From: Chryseobacterium gleum
GTDB taxonomy: Bacteria; Bacteroidota; Bacteroidia; Flavobacteriales_D; Sanyastnellaceae
Reading direction: 5' to 3'
Assembly (NCBI GenBank): GCA_945881835.1
Contig: CAMCVP010000003.1
Coordinates: 1 to 64,000 of the forward strand
DNA: 64,000 nucleotides
Positions 16,609 through 23,912 of this stretch are shown in pieces; position 1 is the stretch's first letter, and each line of letters begins with the position of its first letter. Below the pieces are notes generated by a model, which worked only from the letters and a program-made list of their open reading frames with translations, did not search any database and had not been told where the DNA came from. The translations under genes were made by a program, and so were the position numbers.

Positions 16609-17661
16609 ATGGCAGGAAACACATTTGGAACATTATTTCGAGTTACCACTTTTGGAGAATCACACGGTCCCGCTATTGGCGGTGTAATTGACGGTTGCCC
16701 GGCGGGCGTAATCATCGATGATGTATTCATTCAAATGGAATTGGATCGACGTAAGCCAGGGCAAAGCGATTTAACCACTTCACGAAAAGAGTCAGATCGT
16801 GTTCAATTGTTATCTGGAGTTTTGAATGGAGTTTCTACAGGTGCGCCCATTGGTTTTATCATTCAAAATGAAGATCAGAAATCTGCCGATTACGATAACT
16901 TGAAAGATGTGTTCCGCCCAGGACATGCCGATTACACATGGCATGAAAAATTTGGAATACGTGATCACAGAGGTGGTGGAAGAAGTTCGGCAAGAGAGAC
17001 GGCTTGTCGCGTAGTTGCAGGTGCAATTGCAAAGTCGGTACTAAACCGAATGAACATTCGGGTGAGTGCGTATGTGAGTAGCGTGCACAAAATTATGGTG
17101 CCCGTTACGTATGATAAATTGAATTTGGAAGGAACTTACAGTTCAGCAATTCGCTGTCCGCATGAGGAAACCGCAGCTAGAATGGAAGCCGCCATTCGTC
17201 AAGCAAAAGAAGAGAAAGACAGTTTAGGTGGAATAATAACTTGTGTAGCATCAGGCGTTCCCGCCGGATGGGGAGAACCTGTATTCGATAAGCTGCATGC
17301 TCAATTGGGACATGCGATGCTTTCAATTAATGCGGTGAAAGCTTTTGAAATTGGTGACGGATTTTCTTCCACATTAAGAAAAGGAAGTGAGAACAACGAT
17401 TCTGTTCAGACCAATCACGATGGAGGCATACAAGGAGGAATTTCAAACGGAAAGGATATCGTTTGTAAAGTAGCGTTCAAGCCAACGAGCACGATAGGCA
17501 AAAAGCAAATGGCTTTAAATACGAACAATGAAGAAGTGGAGCTTGAAGCAGCTGGTCGTCACGATCCATGCGTGCTTCCTCGTGCCGTAGCTGTTGTTGA
17601 AGCAATGGCCGCAATCACTCTTTTAGACGCGGCATTGCTTTCAAGAAGTAATAAAGTGTAG
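16609..17661 (+). CDS. aroC: Chorismate synthase
   Basis: A 350-residue FMN-dependent enzyme that makes chorismate from EPSP, the last step of the shikimate pathway. Signatures are GESHGPAIGGVIDGCPAG, the DRRKPGQSDLTTSRKE loop, FRPGHADYTWHEKFGIRDHR with GGGRSSARET, and the C-terminal TNHDGGIQGGISNGKDI and GRHDPCVLPRAVAVVEAM. Chorismate is the substrate of MenF encoded at 32741, so the window holds both source and consumer. It ends 4 bases from the convergent PNGase-like gene, with no terminator between. Confidence 0.97.
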   Translation: MAGNTFGTLFRVTTFGESHGPAIGGVIDGCPAGVIIDDVFIQMELDRRKPGQSDLTTSRKESDRVQLLSGVLNGVSTGAPIGFIIQNEDQKSADYDNLKDVFRPGHADYTWHEKFGIRDHRGGGRSSARETACRVVAGAIAKSVLNRMNIRVSAYVSSVHKIMVPVTYDKLNLEGTYSSAIRCPHEETAARMEAAIRQAKEEKDSLGGIITCVASGVPAGWGEPVFDKLHAQLGHAMLSINAVKAFEIGDGFSSTLRKGSENNDSVQTNHDGGIQGGISNGKDIVCKVAFKPTSTIGKKQMALNTNNEEVELEAAGRHDPCVLPRAVAVVEAMAAITLLDAALLSRSNKV

Positions 17662-17665
17662 TTTC

Positions 17666-20600
17666 TTATTCAACAATTAACTTCACAGTTGAGCTGTTGT
17701 TTTTGTCTTGGACTTGCACGAAATAAATTCCAGGGGCAATTCCATTCAGATCAATATCAATAGATGCTGTTTTATCGGTTCTGTTAATGCGTTCTTGTTT
17801 GCAAATCTGTCCTTGAGCATTGTGCAGCGTATACGTCAATCGTTCGTCGAATCCATTGGCAATTAACTTCACTTGTTGTTTCGCCGGGTTTGGCATGAGA
17901 AACAATTGCATGTTGCTTGCAACTTCTTCTTCAACACCCACGAGGTTGGTATTCCAATAAAAGTATTGTTCGATTTCAGCGCCAAAGTCGTTTTCGAATT
18001 GTTTGAAGTAAGCTCCTGCAACGCGGTCTAAATTGCAATAACCATTGCCATCGTTGTTCGCGAAGAACGAAAGACCGTCTCCTCCTGTATCGGTGATTTT
18101 GAAACGATAGCAACCAGCATTCAATTCAAGCGTATCGCGATGCGTTGTGTTCGCTTGGGTAAATGTTCTCGTGAAAACAGGGTTGTCATTAATGTCGAAA
18201 AGGGTATACGCGCTTTCCCAATGCGAAGCATTTGTTCTGAAGATGATAATGAGTTTGTTGTTGTCGGTGTTTGGAAGGTATGAGTAAACAGGAGGGCGAG
18301 TAAACGCTGACTCTGCATGGTTGTTAGACGGATTCTCATCCACACCGTTTGCGCTTTCTCCTAAATCAATTACGAATCTGCCAGTAGTAGAAGTTGAGTT
18401 CCACAGTATCGGGTCAGAGTAAGTAAGTTCAACAACTTCACTTTCCATGAATGCAAGATTACCTGTCCACGTATAGATTTCAGTTGCACCACCAACAACG
18501 CCATAAGAAATTTTTACTTCAGTCAAGGGTTGAGATCCTTTGTTACGAAGAACGAATTTTGGATTGTCGCAAATTGGATTCCAGCGAGAATGATTCTCCC
18601 AATTGCTCGGTGCTAAGACTTGTTCGATTTCAGGATCGTGTGCGTGATTCTTTGGCCCGTAATAAACTATCTGACTCTCGGTAACGTAGTTGCCGTATGG
18701 GTCAGTAGTGATATTGTATTCAGCACTTACTTGGTTGTTTTGAAGGAAAGGAGTGAGTTCAAATTCTTCTGTTCTTCCTTCCATTCCCGGACACCATCCG
18801 GCACGAGCATAGATCCAAGTTCCACCTTGAGGAAAGAGTGGGTTCTTGTCGCAGTCCTGCATGATTTCCCAACTGAAGGTTGGGTTTCCATTCACATCAA
18901 TCGAATGTGTGTTGTAACAGAATTCTCCGCAATTATTCGCGTCATTTCCAAAACCATGTCCAGTTAATGTGGTGCGAAGTTTTAATTCACTCTCGTTGGG
19001 TTGTAGGGTAAAGGTCTTTTCATTCACAACATTGTTGAATCCGCCTAAGCCCCAGTTGCCTTGCCAAACATTAGCCATTCGCTTTACATCGCGAGCGGGA
19101 GTTCCTTCAATGAATACAAATTTCAGATCTAAAAGTTCCTGCCAATTTCCTGCTTCCAATTCAACACTGTCACGAAGCAAATTTGCAAAATCGGTTACGT
19201 CGTAAATCCACGTCCAACCTTCGCCCAAATCCAATTGAATTCCATATGGAGTAATGAATCGGCCTAATTCATAGCGATTAACAACCTCGAATGGTTGACT
19301 GTAGTAGAAGAGCGTGTCGTTGATTAAATTTTCATCTGCAGCGGCGAAGGTGCTGTCGATCTTTACTCCAAGCGAATTGTAAGTGAATTGCCAGCGAGAA
19401 AGGTATGTAGTTGCAATGTTCAAAATTTGTGGCGCGTGATTGACAATCTCATATTCAATTTTGGAAATAGGCGCGTCGTAAACTTCAGTAATAATAGTCT
19501 CAGTCGCTTGTGAAGTCGTTAAGTTGTTTCCTTGAGTGAAATAAGTTTTCGGTCTGAAGTCTAACGCCTGAGCTGACTGCGTTAATTCGAAGCCGCTGTA
19601 GGAAATGAAGTTAGGATTGCCTAATGTATATCCGTTGAAGTTGTTTCCAGAAATATCATTCACAGTTCCATTGCTGTCGTTGTTGAACGTGTAATGTACA
19701 AGCAGGTTAGATCCGCTTGGTCCGTTCGCCACTAAACTTTGAATTTCCAAGTCAGACAATGCCGTTCCGAAAATACAAAACTCATCGAGATCTCCGCGAT
19801 AGAAATTACTCCAGGTAGAAGCAGCACCAATACTGAATTGCGTGATGTTGTTCATTGGGAACACTTTGCCCGTTCCGCTATGCCAGAGCACCCCGTTAAG
19901 GTAGGCCTTCATTTCACCTGTTACACTGTTCTTTGTGAAAGCCCAGTGATTCCATGCGCCTTCGAAATCTGCAGCGTTAGCGGCCTTGTCGATACGGTCG
20001 TAACTTCCTCCTGAATTTCCTGCATCCCAATAAACGCGGCTGTTGCTCCAAGGGATGTGCGTATTCAATACGCGATTGTTATTGGCGTTTCTTGCTTCGA
20101 AGCAGGTTCCGTTTTCGGGTTGTGCATTCGCATTTCCTCTTAGCCAAAAGGCAACGGTTACTTCTGTTGATACAGATGCAAAGGCTGTTCCTGGAATACG
20201 AATCTCATCGTTACCATCGAAGCTAACGAACTTATTATTTCCAATTGAGGCAATCGCGTTCAGGTTAGATGCCTCGCCCAAAGCAGCAACACCCAGTGCC
20301 GAAGGACTTCCATCGTATGAAACTTCAACAAGAATATTACTTGCACCGTCCCAAGCGAAAGGGGAGTTCAACGTTAAATAGAAAGTGCCATTCTGATTTG
20401 CAGTTGTGTTGCTCAAATAATACGTGCTCATAGATCCATTGTCGAGAGCGGTAAGTGTTGTTGAAGTTGTTGGTTTAATTCGAATTCGCAAGTTTTGATA
20501 GTTCCCGGCATTTCCCGTTAGATCGAATCCGATTTGCCAGATGCTTCCGGCTTGCACGCCAGAGGCAGCAAGTTCTGTGGCAGAATAGAGCCATTGAATT

Positions 20601-21112
20601 CTTGAACTAGCATCACTTCCAAAAGGTGAATTCGAAGTCTGATTGTTGTTCCCAATTCCATAGGAAAGTGCTTCGCTTGGATTGGTTATGGTTGAAGTGA
20701 TTTGCTCTGATTGAAAAATATCGAATGGTGCTGTTGCCCGGATTGACGCTGTCGTGAAATTCTGATTGTTGATGAGATAATGCGGATGCTGTTGAAGGGT
20801 AGAGTCAAGGGCTCCCGTATGTTCGAAAAGGTAGTTGTATGACAAGTAGTCCCACTCTCCGCATGGAAAACCTAATCCGCCGGCAGTTCCGTCGCTAAAA
20901 CATTTGAGCGTGTGATACATCAACACCTTTTGGTAATTCACACCGTTATTTGAAGCCGGAAATTGAAACCATCTTCTTCCTGGAGAATCGTATGCGTTCG
21001 CAGGATTGTTTTGCGCCTCGAAGGTATAGGTTTGAACAATAGTAGTATCACCCGGTTGTGCGAACGAATGAATAGAAATTCCAAGAAAAATAAGTAGGTA
21101 AAGGTGTCTCAT
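17666..21112 (-). CDS. Secreted PNGase F-like glycoamidase homologue with inserted LamG domain and T9SS sorting domain
   Basis: A 1148-residue protein with a signal peptide (1-19). It matches the two-domain plan of Elizabethkingia PNGase F: CGEWD at 84-88 corresponds to CDEWD of PNGase F (its catalytic Asp60), LGRFITPYG near 616-624 to IGRFITPYW, YDVTDFANLL near 637 to IDVTDFKSLL, and NCGEFC (Glu730) with RAGWCPGM (770-777) to CAEWC and DRAGWCPGM. In PNGase F the first two motifs are about 15 residues apart; here ~525 residues lie between them, including a LamG/concanavalin-like domain at ~295-460. After 840 come a CARDB-like region and a beta domain (GDGLSFFANNDG). The last ~80 residues are a T9SS sorting domain (FLMPNPAKQQ). 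Amide-linked glycan release is inferred, not shown. Confidence 0.85.
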   Translation of the reverse strand: MRHLYLLIFLGISIHSFAQPGDTTIVQTYTFEAQNNPANAYDSPGRRWFQFPASNNGVNYQKVLMYHTLKCFSDGTAGGLGFPCGEWDYLSYNYLFEHTGALDSTLQQHPHYLINNQNFTTASIRATAPFDIFQSEQITSTITNPSEALSYGIGNNNQTSNSPFGSDASSRIQWLYSATELAASGVQAGSIWQIGFDLTGNAGNYQNLRIRIKPTTSTTLTALDNGSMSTYYLSNTTANQNGTFYLTLNSPFAWDGASNILVEVSYDGSPSALGVAALGEASNLNAIASIGNNKFVSFDGNDEIRIPGTAFASVSTEVTVAFWLRGNANAQPENGTCFEARNANNNRVLNTHIPWSNSRVYWDAGNSGGSYDRIDKAANAADFEGAWNHWAFTKNSVTGEMKAYLNGVLWHSGTGKVFPMNNITQFSIGAASTWSNFYRGDLDEFCIFGTALSDLEIQSLVANGPSGSNLLVHYTFNNDSNGTVNDISGNNFNGYTLGNPNFISYSGFELTQSAQALDFRPKTYFTQGNNLTTSQATETIITEVYDAPISKIEYEIVNHAPQILNIATTYLSRWQFTYNSLGVKIDSTFAAADENLINDTLFYYSQPFEVVNRYELGRFITPYGIQLDLGEGWTWIYDVTDFANLLRDSVELEAGNWQELLDLKFVFIEGTPARDVKRMANVWQGNWGLGGFNNVVNEKTFTLQPNESELKLRTTLTGHGFGNDANNCGEFCYNTHSIDVNGNPTFSWEIMQDCDKNPLFPQGGTWIYARAGWCPGMEGRTEEFELTPFLQNNQVSAEYNITTDPYGNYVTESQIVYYGPKNHAHDPEIEQVLAPSNWENHSRWNPICDNPKFVLRNKGSQPLTEVKISYGVVGGATEIYTWTGNLAFMESEVVELTYSDPILWNSTSTTGRFVIDLGESANGVDENPSNNHAESAFTRPPVYSYLPNTDNNKLIIIFRTNASHWESAYTLFDINDNPVFTRTFTQANTTHRDTLELNAGCYRFKITDTGGDGLSFFANNDGNGYCNLDRVAGAYFKQFENDFGAEIEQYFYWNTNLVGVEEEVASNMQLFLMPNPAKQQVKLIANGFDERLTYTLHNAQGQICKQERINRTDKTASIDIDLNGIAPGIYFVQVQDKNNSSTVKLIVE

Positions 21113-21131
21113 TTGAAAATTTTATGCGTTA

Positions 21132-21139
21132 TAAAGATA
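21132..21139 (-). promoter_or_regulatory. Possible -7 element for the PNGase-like gene
   Basis: Reads TATCTTTA on the minus strand, with the last base off consensus, 19 bases before the ATG. Confidence 0.45.
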
Positions 21140-21217
21140 AGTAAAATCGGGGTAAACAGCGTTTTTATGGCATAAGCATTTCTTGACTTTCTCTAATAGT
21201 CTCATGAATTTCGGTTC

Positions 21218-22429
21218 ATGAAAGAAGATTACTTACACTTTGTTTGGCGAACACAATCGTTCAGTCAACTGCCTTTAACAACAACAGATGGCAATGTTGT
21301 ACATGTCGAATATCCGGGTTTTTTGAACCGCCATGCGGGGCCAGATTTTATGGATGCGCGGGTTCAAATCGGTGAAGTTCTTTGGTGCGGACCGGTAGAA
21401 CTTCATTTGAAGTCTTCCGACTGGCTCATTCACGGTCATACCGGAGACCCGCGTTACGACAATGTCATTCTGCATGTGGTTTACGAAATGGATCATCACG
21501 TCCCCGCGAACATTCCCGTTCTTGAGTTGAAAAATCACATTATTCCGGGGCAATGGGAAACCGTTCAGCAATGGAAAAGTATGCGAGACCATATTCCATG
21601 CGGAGGAAATTTTGGAGATGTGCGCAGTGTGGTTCGAACCAATTGGATCAATCGCATGGCCGTTGAACGCCTTGAAAGACGAGTGTCTGAATGGAGAAGT
21701 CGATCAACGGAGCTGAATGGCGATCTCTTGCAACTCTTTTACGAAAAGTTTTTTAGAGCCTTTGGTTTTGGTTTGAACGGTGAATTGTTTGAGCAAGTAG
21801 CCGCTCGGTTTTCTTTTCGAAGTGCATTGCGTTTAATGGATGAGCCGGAACTCATGAAGTCTGTCCTTCTTCAATTGTTTGGGTTTGAAAGGCCACGGAT
21901 GAAGGTTGTTGTTTGGAAACAAGCGACGGCACTTATTGAAGCCAATCAATGGGCAATACTCACGCCCCAAGCACTGAACACGGGAAAAATTCGTCCGCGC
22001 CGAAGTAACAAAGTTCGGGTGGAACAACTGGCAGATGAACTTCCACACATATCTCGCTGGTGGAACATGATTTTTAACAAAGCAGAAATTGGCGAATGGA
22101 AATCGGAGTTTTATCGAAAGGGAAGGGTCAATCCGTTATTTGCGCATTTAGCGGTGAATGTTTTTGCCCCGTTGTTATTTTTTCTTCATGAAAGGAAAAT
22201 GGATGAATCCTATGCGGAAAGAGCATTGGAAATTCTTGAATTAATTCCCTTGGAAGACAATCGTGTAACGCGTTTATGGAAAATTCATGATGTAGTTGGA
22301 AAGAATGCGTTGGAATCACAAGGGCTGATTCATTTGTATGGAATGTATTGCGAGTCGAGAAAATGCTTAAATTGCGCTCTAGGAGCCGAAAAACTTAAGC
22401 GAAATGAATTTAATGAAGTCCTTATTTGA
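21218..22429 (+). CDS. DUF2851 family protein
   Basis: A 403-residue cytosolic protein, recognised as DUF2851 by its N-terminus MKEDYLHFVWRTQSF. The conserved block NRHAGPDFMDARVQIG then GPVELHLKSSDW follows, with VILHVVYEMDH at residues about 40-95. This looks like a nuclease-type acidic/Lys arrangement (D..., E-x-H-x-K), but no activity is established that I can name. The C-terminal part has two CxxC-like cysteines (CESRKCLNCALG). The start codon lies in a CATGAA-TTCATG inverted repeat (21203-21220). It overlaps the next small gene by 26 bases, so the two are probably coupled. Confidence 0.82.
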   Translation: MKEDYLHFVWRTQSFSQLPLTTTDGNVVHVEYPGFLNRHAGPDFMDARVQIGEVLWCGPVELHLKSSDWLIHGHTGDPRYDNVILHVVYEMDHHVPANIPVLELKNHIIPGQWETVQQWKSMRDHIPCGGNFGDVRSVVRTNWINRMAVERLERRVSEWRSRSTELNGDLLQLFYEKFFRAFGFGLNGELFEQVAARFSFRSALRLMDEPELMKSVLLQLFGFERPRMKVVVWKQATALIEANQWAILTPQALNTGKIRPRRSNKVRVEQLADELPHISRWWNMIFNKAEIGEWKSEFYRKGRVNPLFAHLAVNVFAPLLFFLHERKMDESYAERALEILELIPLEDNRVTRLWKIHDVVGKNALESQGLIHLYGMYCESRKCLNCALGAEKLKRNEFNEVLI

Positions 22430-22640
22430 TTTTTGCGAACTGCGATTCTTCGGGGTTTGCGAACTATTGGGTAAGAAACTGGATATGAATTCGAATCGAA
22501 TTCGACTGTCATTCGTTTACCTCTCTTTCCTTACGTTTGGTTCTCCCATAGTCATCTACTTGGTACTTCACTTTTGGCAAAAGCATTCGCTCGCTGAATT
22601 TCGTTTGCGAAAGAAGAACAGAATTTGGGAGTTAGACTAA
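22404..22640 (+). CDS. PspC-domain-like small membrane protein
   Basis: A 78-residue protein with one strongly hydrophobic segment (residues ~38-58, FVYLSFLTFGSPIVIYLVLH). The preceding GVCELLGKKLDMNSNRIRL resembles the PspC pattern GVCGGLAEYFGIDPTLVRL. It lacks the second glycine pair of classical PspC and is a short version. The first ATG at 22404 overlaps the DUF2851 gene by 26 bases; a second Met (M4) is the only close alternative. Function is unknown; PspC-type proteins sit in the inner membrane and relate to envelope stress in other bacteria. Confidence 0.7.
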   Translation: MNLMKSLFDFCELRFFGVCELLGKKLDMNSNRIRLSFVYLSFLTFGSPIVIYLVLHFWQKHSLAEFRLRKKNRIWELD

Positions 22641-22690
22641 CTTTTTTCGAAGCTATTCCATTGAAAGCTTGGAAGTTTGAAAGTTTTTCG

Positions 22691-22698
22691 TACTTTTG
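22691..22698 (+). promoter_or_regulatory. -7 promoter element for rpsF-rpsR-rplI
   Basis: TACTTTTG is an exact TAnnTTTG match, 25 bases before the rpsF ATG. A TTGG lies about 19 bases upstream (22669-22672). Confidence 0.7.
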
Positions 22699-22723
22699 CC
22701 GTCCATTTTAAAATAAATATATC

Positions 22724-23080
22724 ATGAATCGTTACGAAACTGTTTTCATTTTGACTCCCGTGCTGTCTGATGATCAGGCGGCGGAAACAGTAGAAAAGTT
22801 CAAAAAATTTCTGAAAGGAAAGGACGCTTCAATTAAACACGAAGAGAACTGGGGCTTACGCAAGTTGGCTTACCCTATTCAGAAAAAATCAACTGGTTTC
22901 TACTACCTTATGGAATTTGAAGCTGCTGGAGATGTTATTGGTGTTTTAGAAACCGAATTCCGTCGCGATGAGCGCGTTATTCGCTTCTTAACAACGGTAA
23001 TGGACAAATTCCACTTGGAATATGCAGAAAGCCGCAGAAACAAATTAAAAGAAAAGAAAGCCGCTACTAAAGAGGCATAA
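22724..23080 (+). CDS. rpsF: 30S ribosomal protein S6 (bS6)
   Basis: A 118-residue S6. It starts [18 protein letters not shown] and has [21 protein letters not shown] and the [13 protein letters not shown] strand, with a Lys-rich tail. S6 pairs with S18 on the 30S platform. In Flavobacterium ribosomes bS6, bS18 and bS21 have been reported to cover the 3' end of 16S rRNA and so hide the anti-Shine-Dalgarno sequence. First gene of a three-gene operon with a clear -7 box. Confidence 0.97.
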   Translation: MNRYETVFILTPVLSDDQAAETVEKFKKFLKGKDASIKHEENWGLRKLAYPIQKKSTGFYYLMEFEAAGDVIGVLETEFRRDERVIRFLTTVMDKFHLEYAESRRNKLKEKKAATKEA

Positions 23081-23098
23081 CCTTAAAACATTGAACCC

Positions 23099-23365
23099 AT
23101 GAGCGATAATTCAGAAATCCGCTACCTCAATCCAATTGATATTGAAACCAAACAAGCAAAATATTGCCGTTTCAAGAAATCAGGTATCAAATATATTGAC
23201 TACAAAGACGGAGACTTCTTATTGAAGTTATGCAACGAGCAAGGAAAAATTCTTCCTCGTCGTCTTACAGGAACTTCGTTGAAATACCAGCGTAAAGTTT
23301 CTCAAGCTATTAAGAAAGCTCGTCATTTGGCCTTGATGCCATACGTAGCAGATATGTTGAAATAA
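23099..23365 (+). CDS. rpsR: 30S ribosomal protein S18 (bS18)
   Basis: An 88-residue S18. The family core [20 protein letters not shown] is followed by [20 protein letters not shown] and [13 protein letters not shown]. It starts at the ATG 18 bases after rpsF, with no Shine-Dalgarno sequence (ttgaacccATG). It forms a heterodimer with S6 on the platform near the anti-Shine-Dalgarno region. Confidence 0.97.
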   Translation: MSDNSEIRYLNPIDIETKQAKYCRFKKSGIKYIDYKDGDFLLKLCNEQGKILPRRLTGTSLKYQRKVSQAIKKARHLALMPYVADMLK

Positions 23366-23369
23366 ATTT

Positions 23370-23376
23370 AAGGAGG
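23370..23376 (+). promoter_or_regulatory. Full Shine-Dalgarno sequence before rplI
   Basis: AAGGAGG lies 8 bases before the rplI ATG, the optimal distance. No other start in this window that I checked has more than weak complementarity to the 16S 3' end; ribosomal genes here typically start behind A-rich sequence. The exception falls in the operon that encodes bS6 and bS18. Confidence 0.85.
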
Positions 23377-23384
23377 ACTAGGCC

Positions 23385-23831
23385 ATGCAAATTATATTAA
23401 AAGAAAACATTGAGAAATTAGGTGCTAAGGACGAGATTGTAGCTGTGAAAGCAGGTTACGCTCGTAACTACCTAATCCCAAGAGGATATGCTGTTCCTGC
23501 AACAGATTCAGCATTGAAAATGCACGCAGAAAACTTGAAGCAACGCGCTCATAAGGAAACAAAAATTTTGGCTGAGGCGCAAGCAATTGCTGAGAAGATT
23601 GCTACAGTAAGCATTAAGTTGACTACAAAGGCTTCTGATACTGGAAAGATCTTCGGTAGCATCAACACTATTCAACTTTCTGAAGCTTTGGCGAAGGAAG
23701 GTTTTGCAATAGACAGAAAGAGCATTAGTATCTCTGAAGAGCACATCAAGAACCTTGGTACATACGAGGCTCGTGTAAAGTTGCACAAAGAAGTTAGCGC
23801 TACTTTCAACTTCGATGTAGTAGGCGAATAA
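23385..23831 (+). CDS. rplI: 50S ribosomal protein L9 (bL9)
   Basis: A 148-residue L9. The N-terminal domain is MQIILKENIEKLGAKDEIV with VKAGYARNYLIPRGYAVPAT, then a long connecting helix (residues ~45-75) and the C-terminal domain with DTGKIFGSINTIQLSEAL. L9 projects from the L1 stalk side and influences frame maintenance. It follows rpsR after 19 bases and, unlike its neighbours, has a perfect Shine-Dalgarno sequence. A strong terminator ends the operon. Confidence 0.97.
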   Translation: MQIILKENIEKLGAKDEIVAVKAGYARNYLIPRGYAVPATDSALKMHAENLKQRAHKETKILAEAQAIAEKIATVSIKLTTKASDTGKIFGSINTIQLSEALAKEGFAIDRKSISISEEHIKNLGTYEARVKLHKEVSATFNFDVVGE

Positions 23832-23852
23832 ATAGCATATAAGTTATTCTTG

Positions 23853-23879
23853 AAAAGGCCCGATTTAGGGCCTTTTTTT
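23853..23879 (+). terminator. Rho-independent terminator after rplI
   Basis: A stem AAAAGGCCC / GGGCCTTTT with loop GATTTA is followed by a T-run, 22 bases after the rplI stop codon. Confidence 0.92.
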
Positions 23880-23899
23880 GTACCTCAGTTTTTCTAATC

Positions 23900-23907
23900 T
23901 AAATTCG
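23900..23907 (+). promoter_or_regulatory. Probable -7 element for uvrB
   Basis: TAAATTCG is one mismatch from TAnnTTTG and lies only 5 bases before the uvrB ATG, which predicts a leaderless or nearly leaderless transcript. Confidence 0.55.
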
Positions 23908-23912
23908 CTCGT

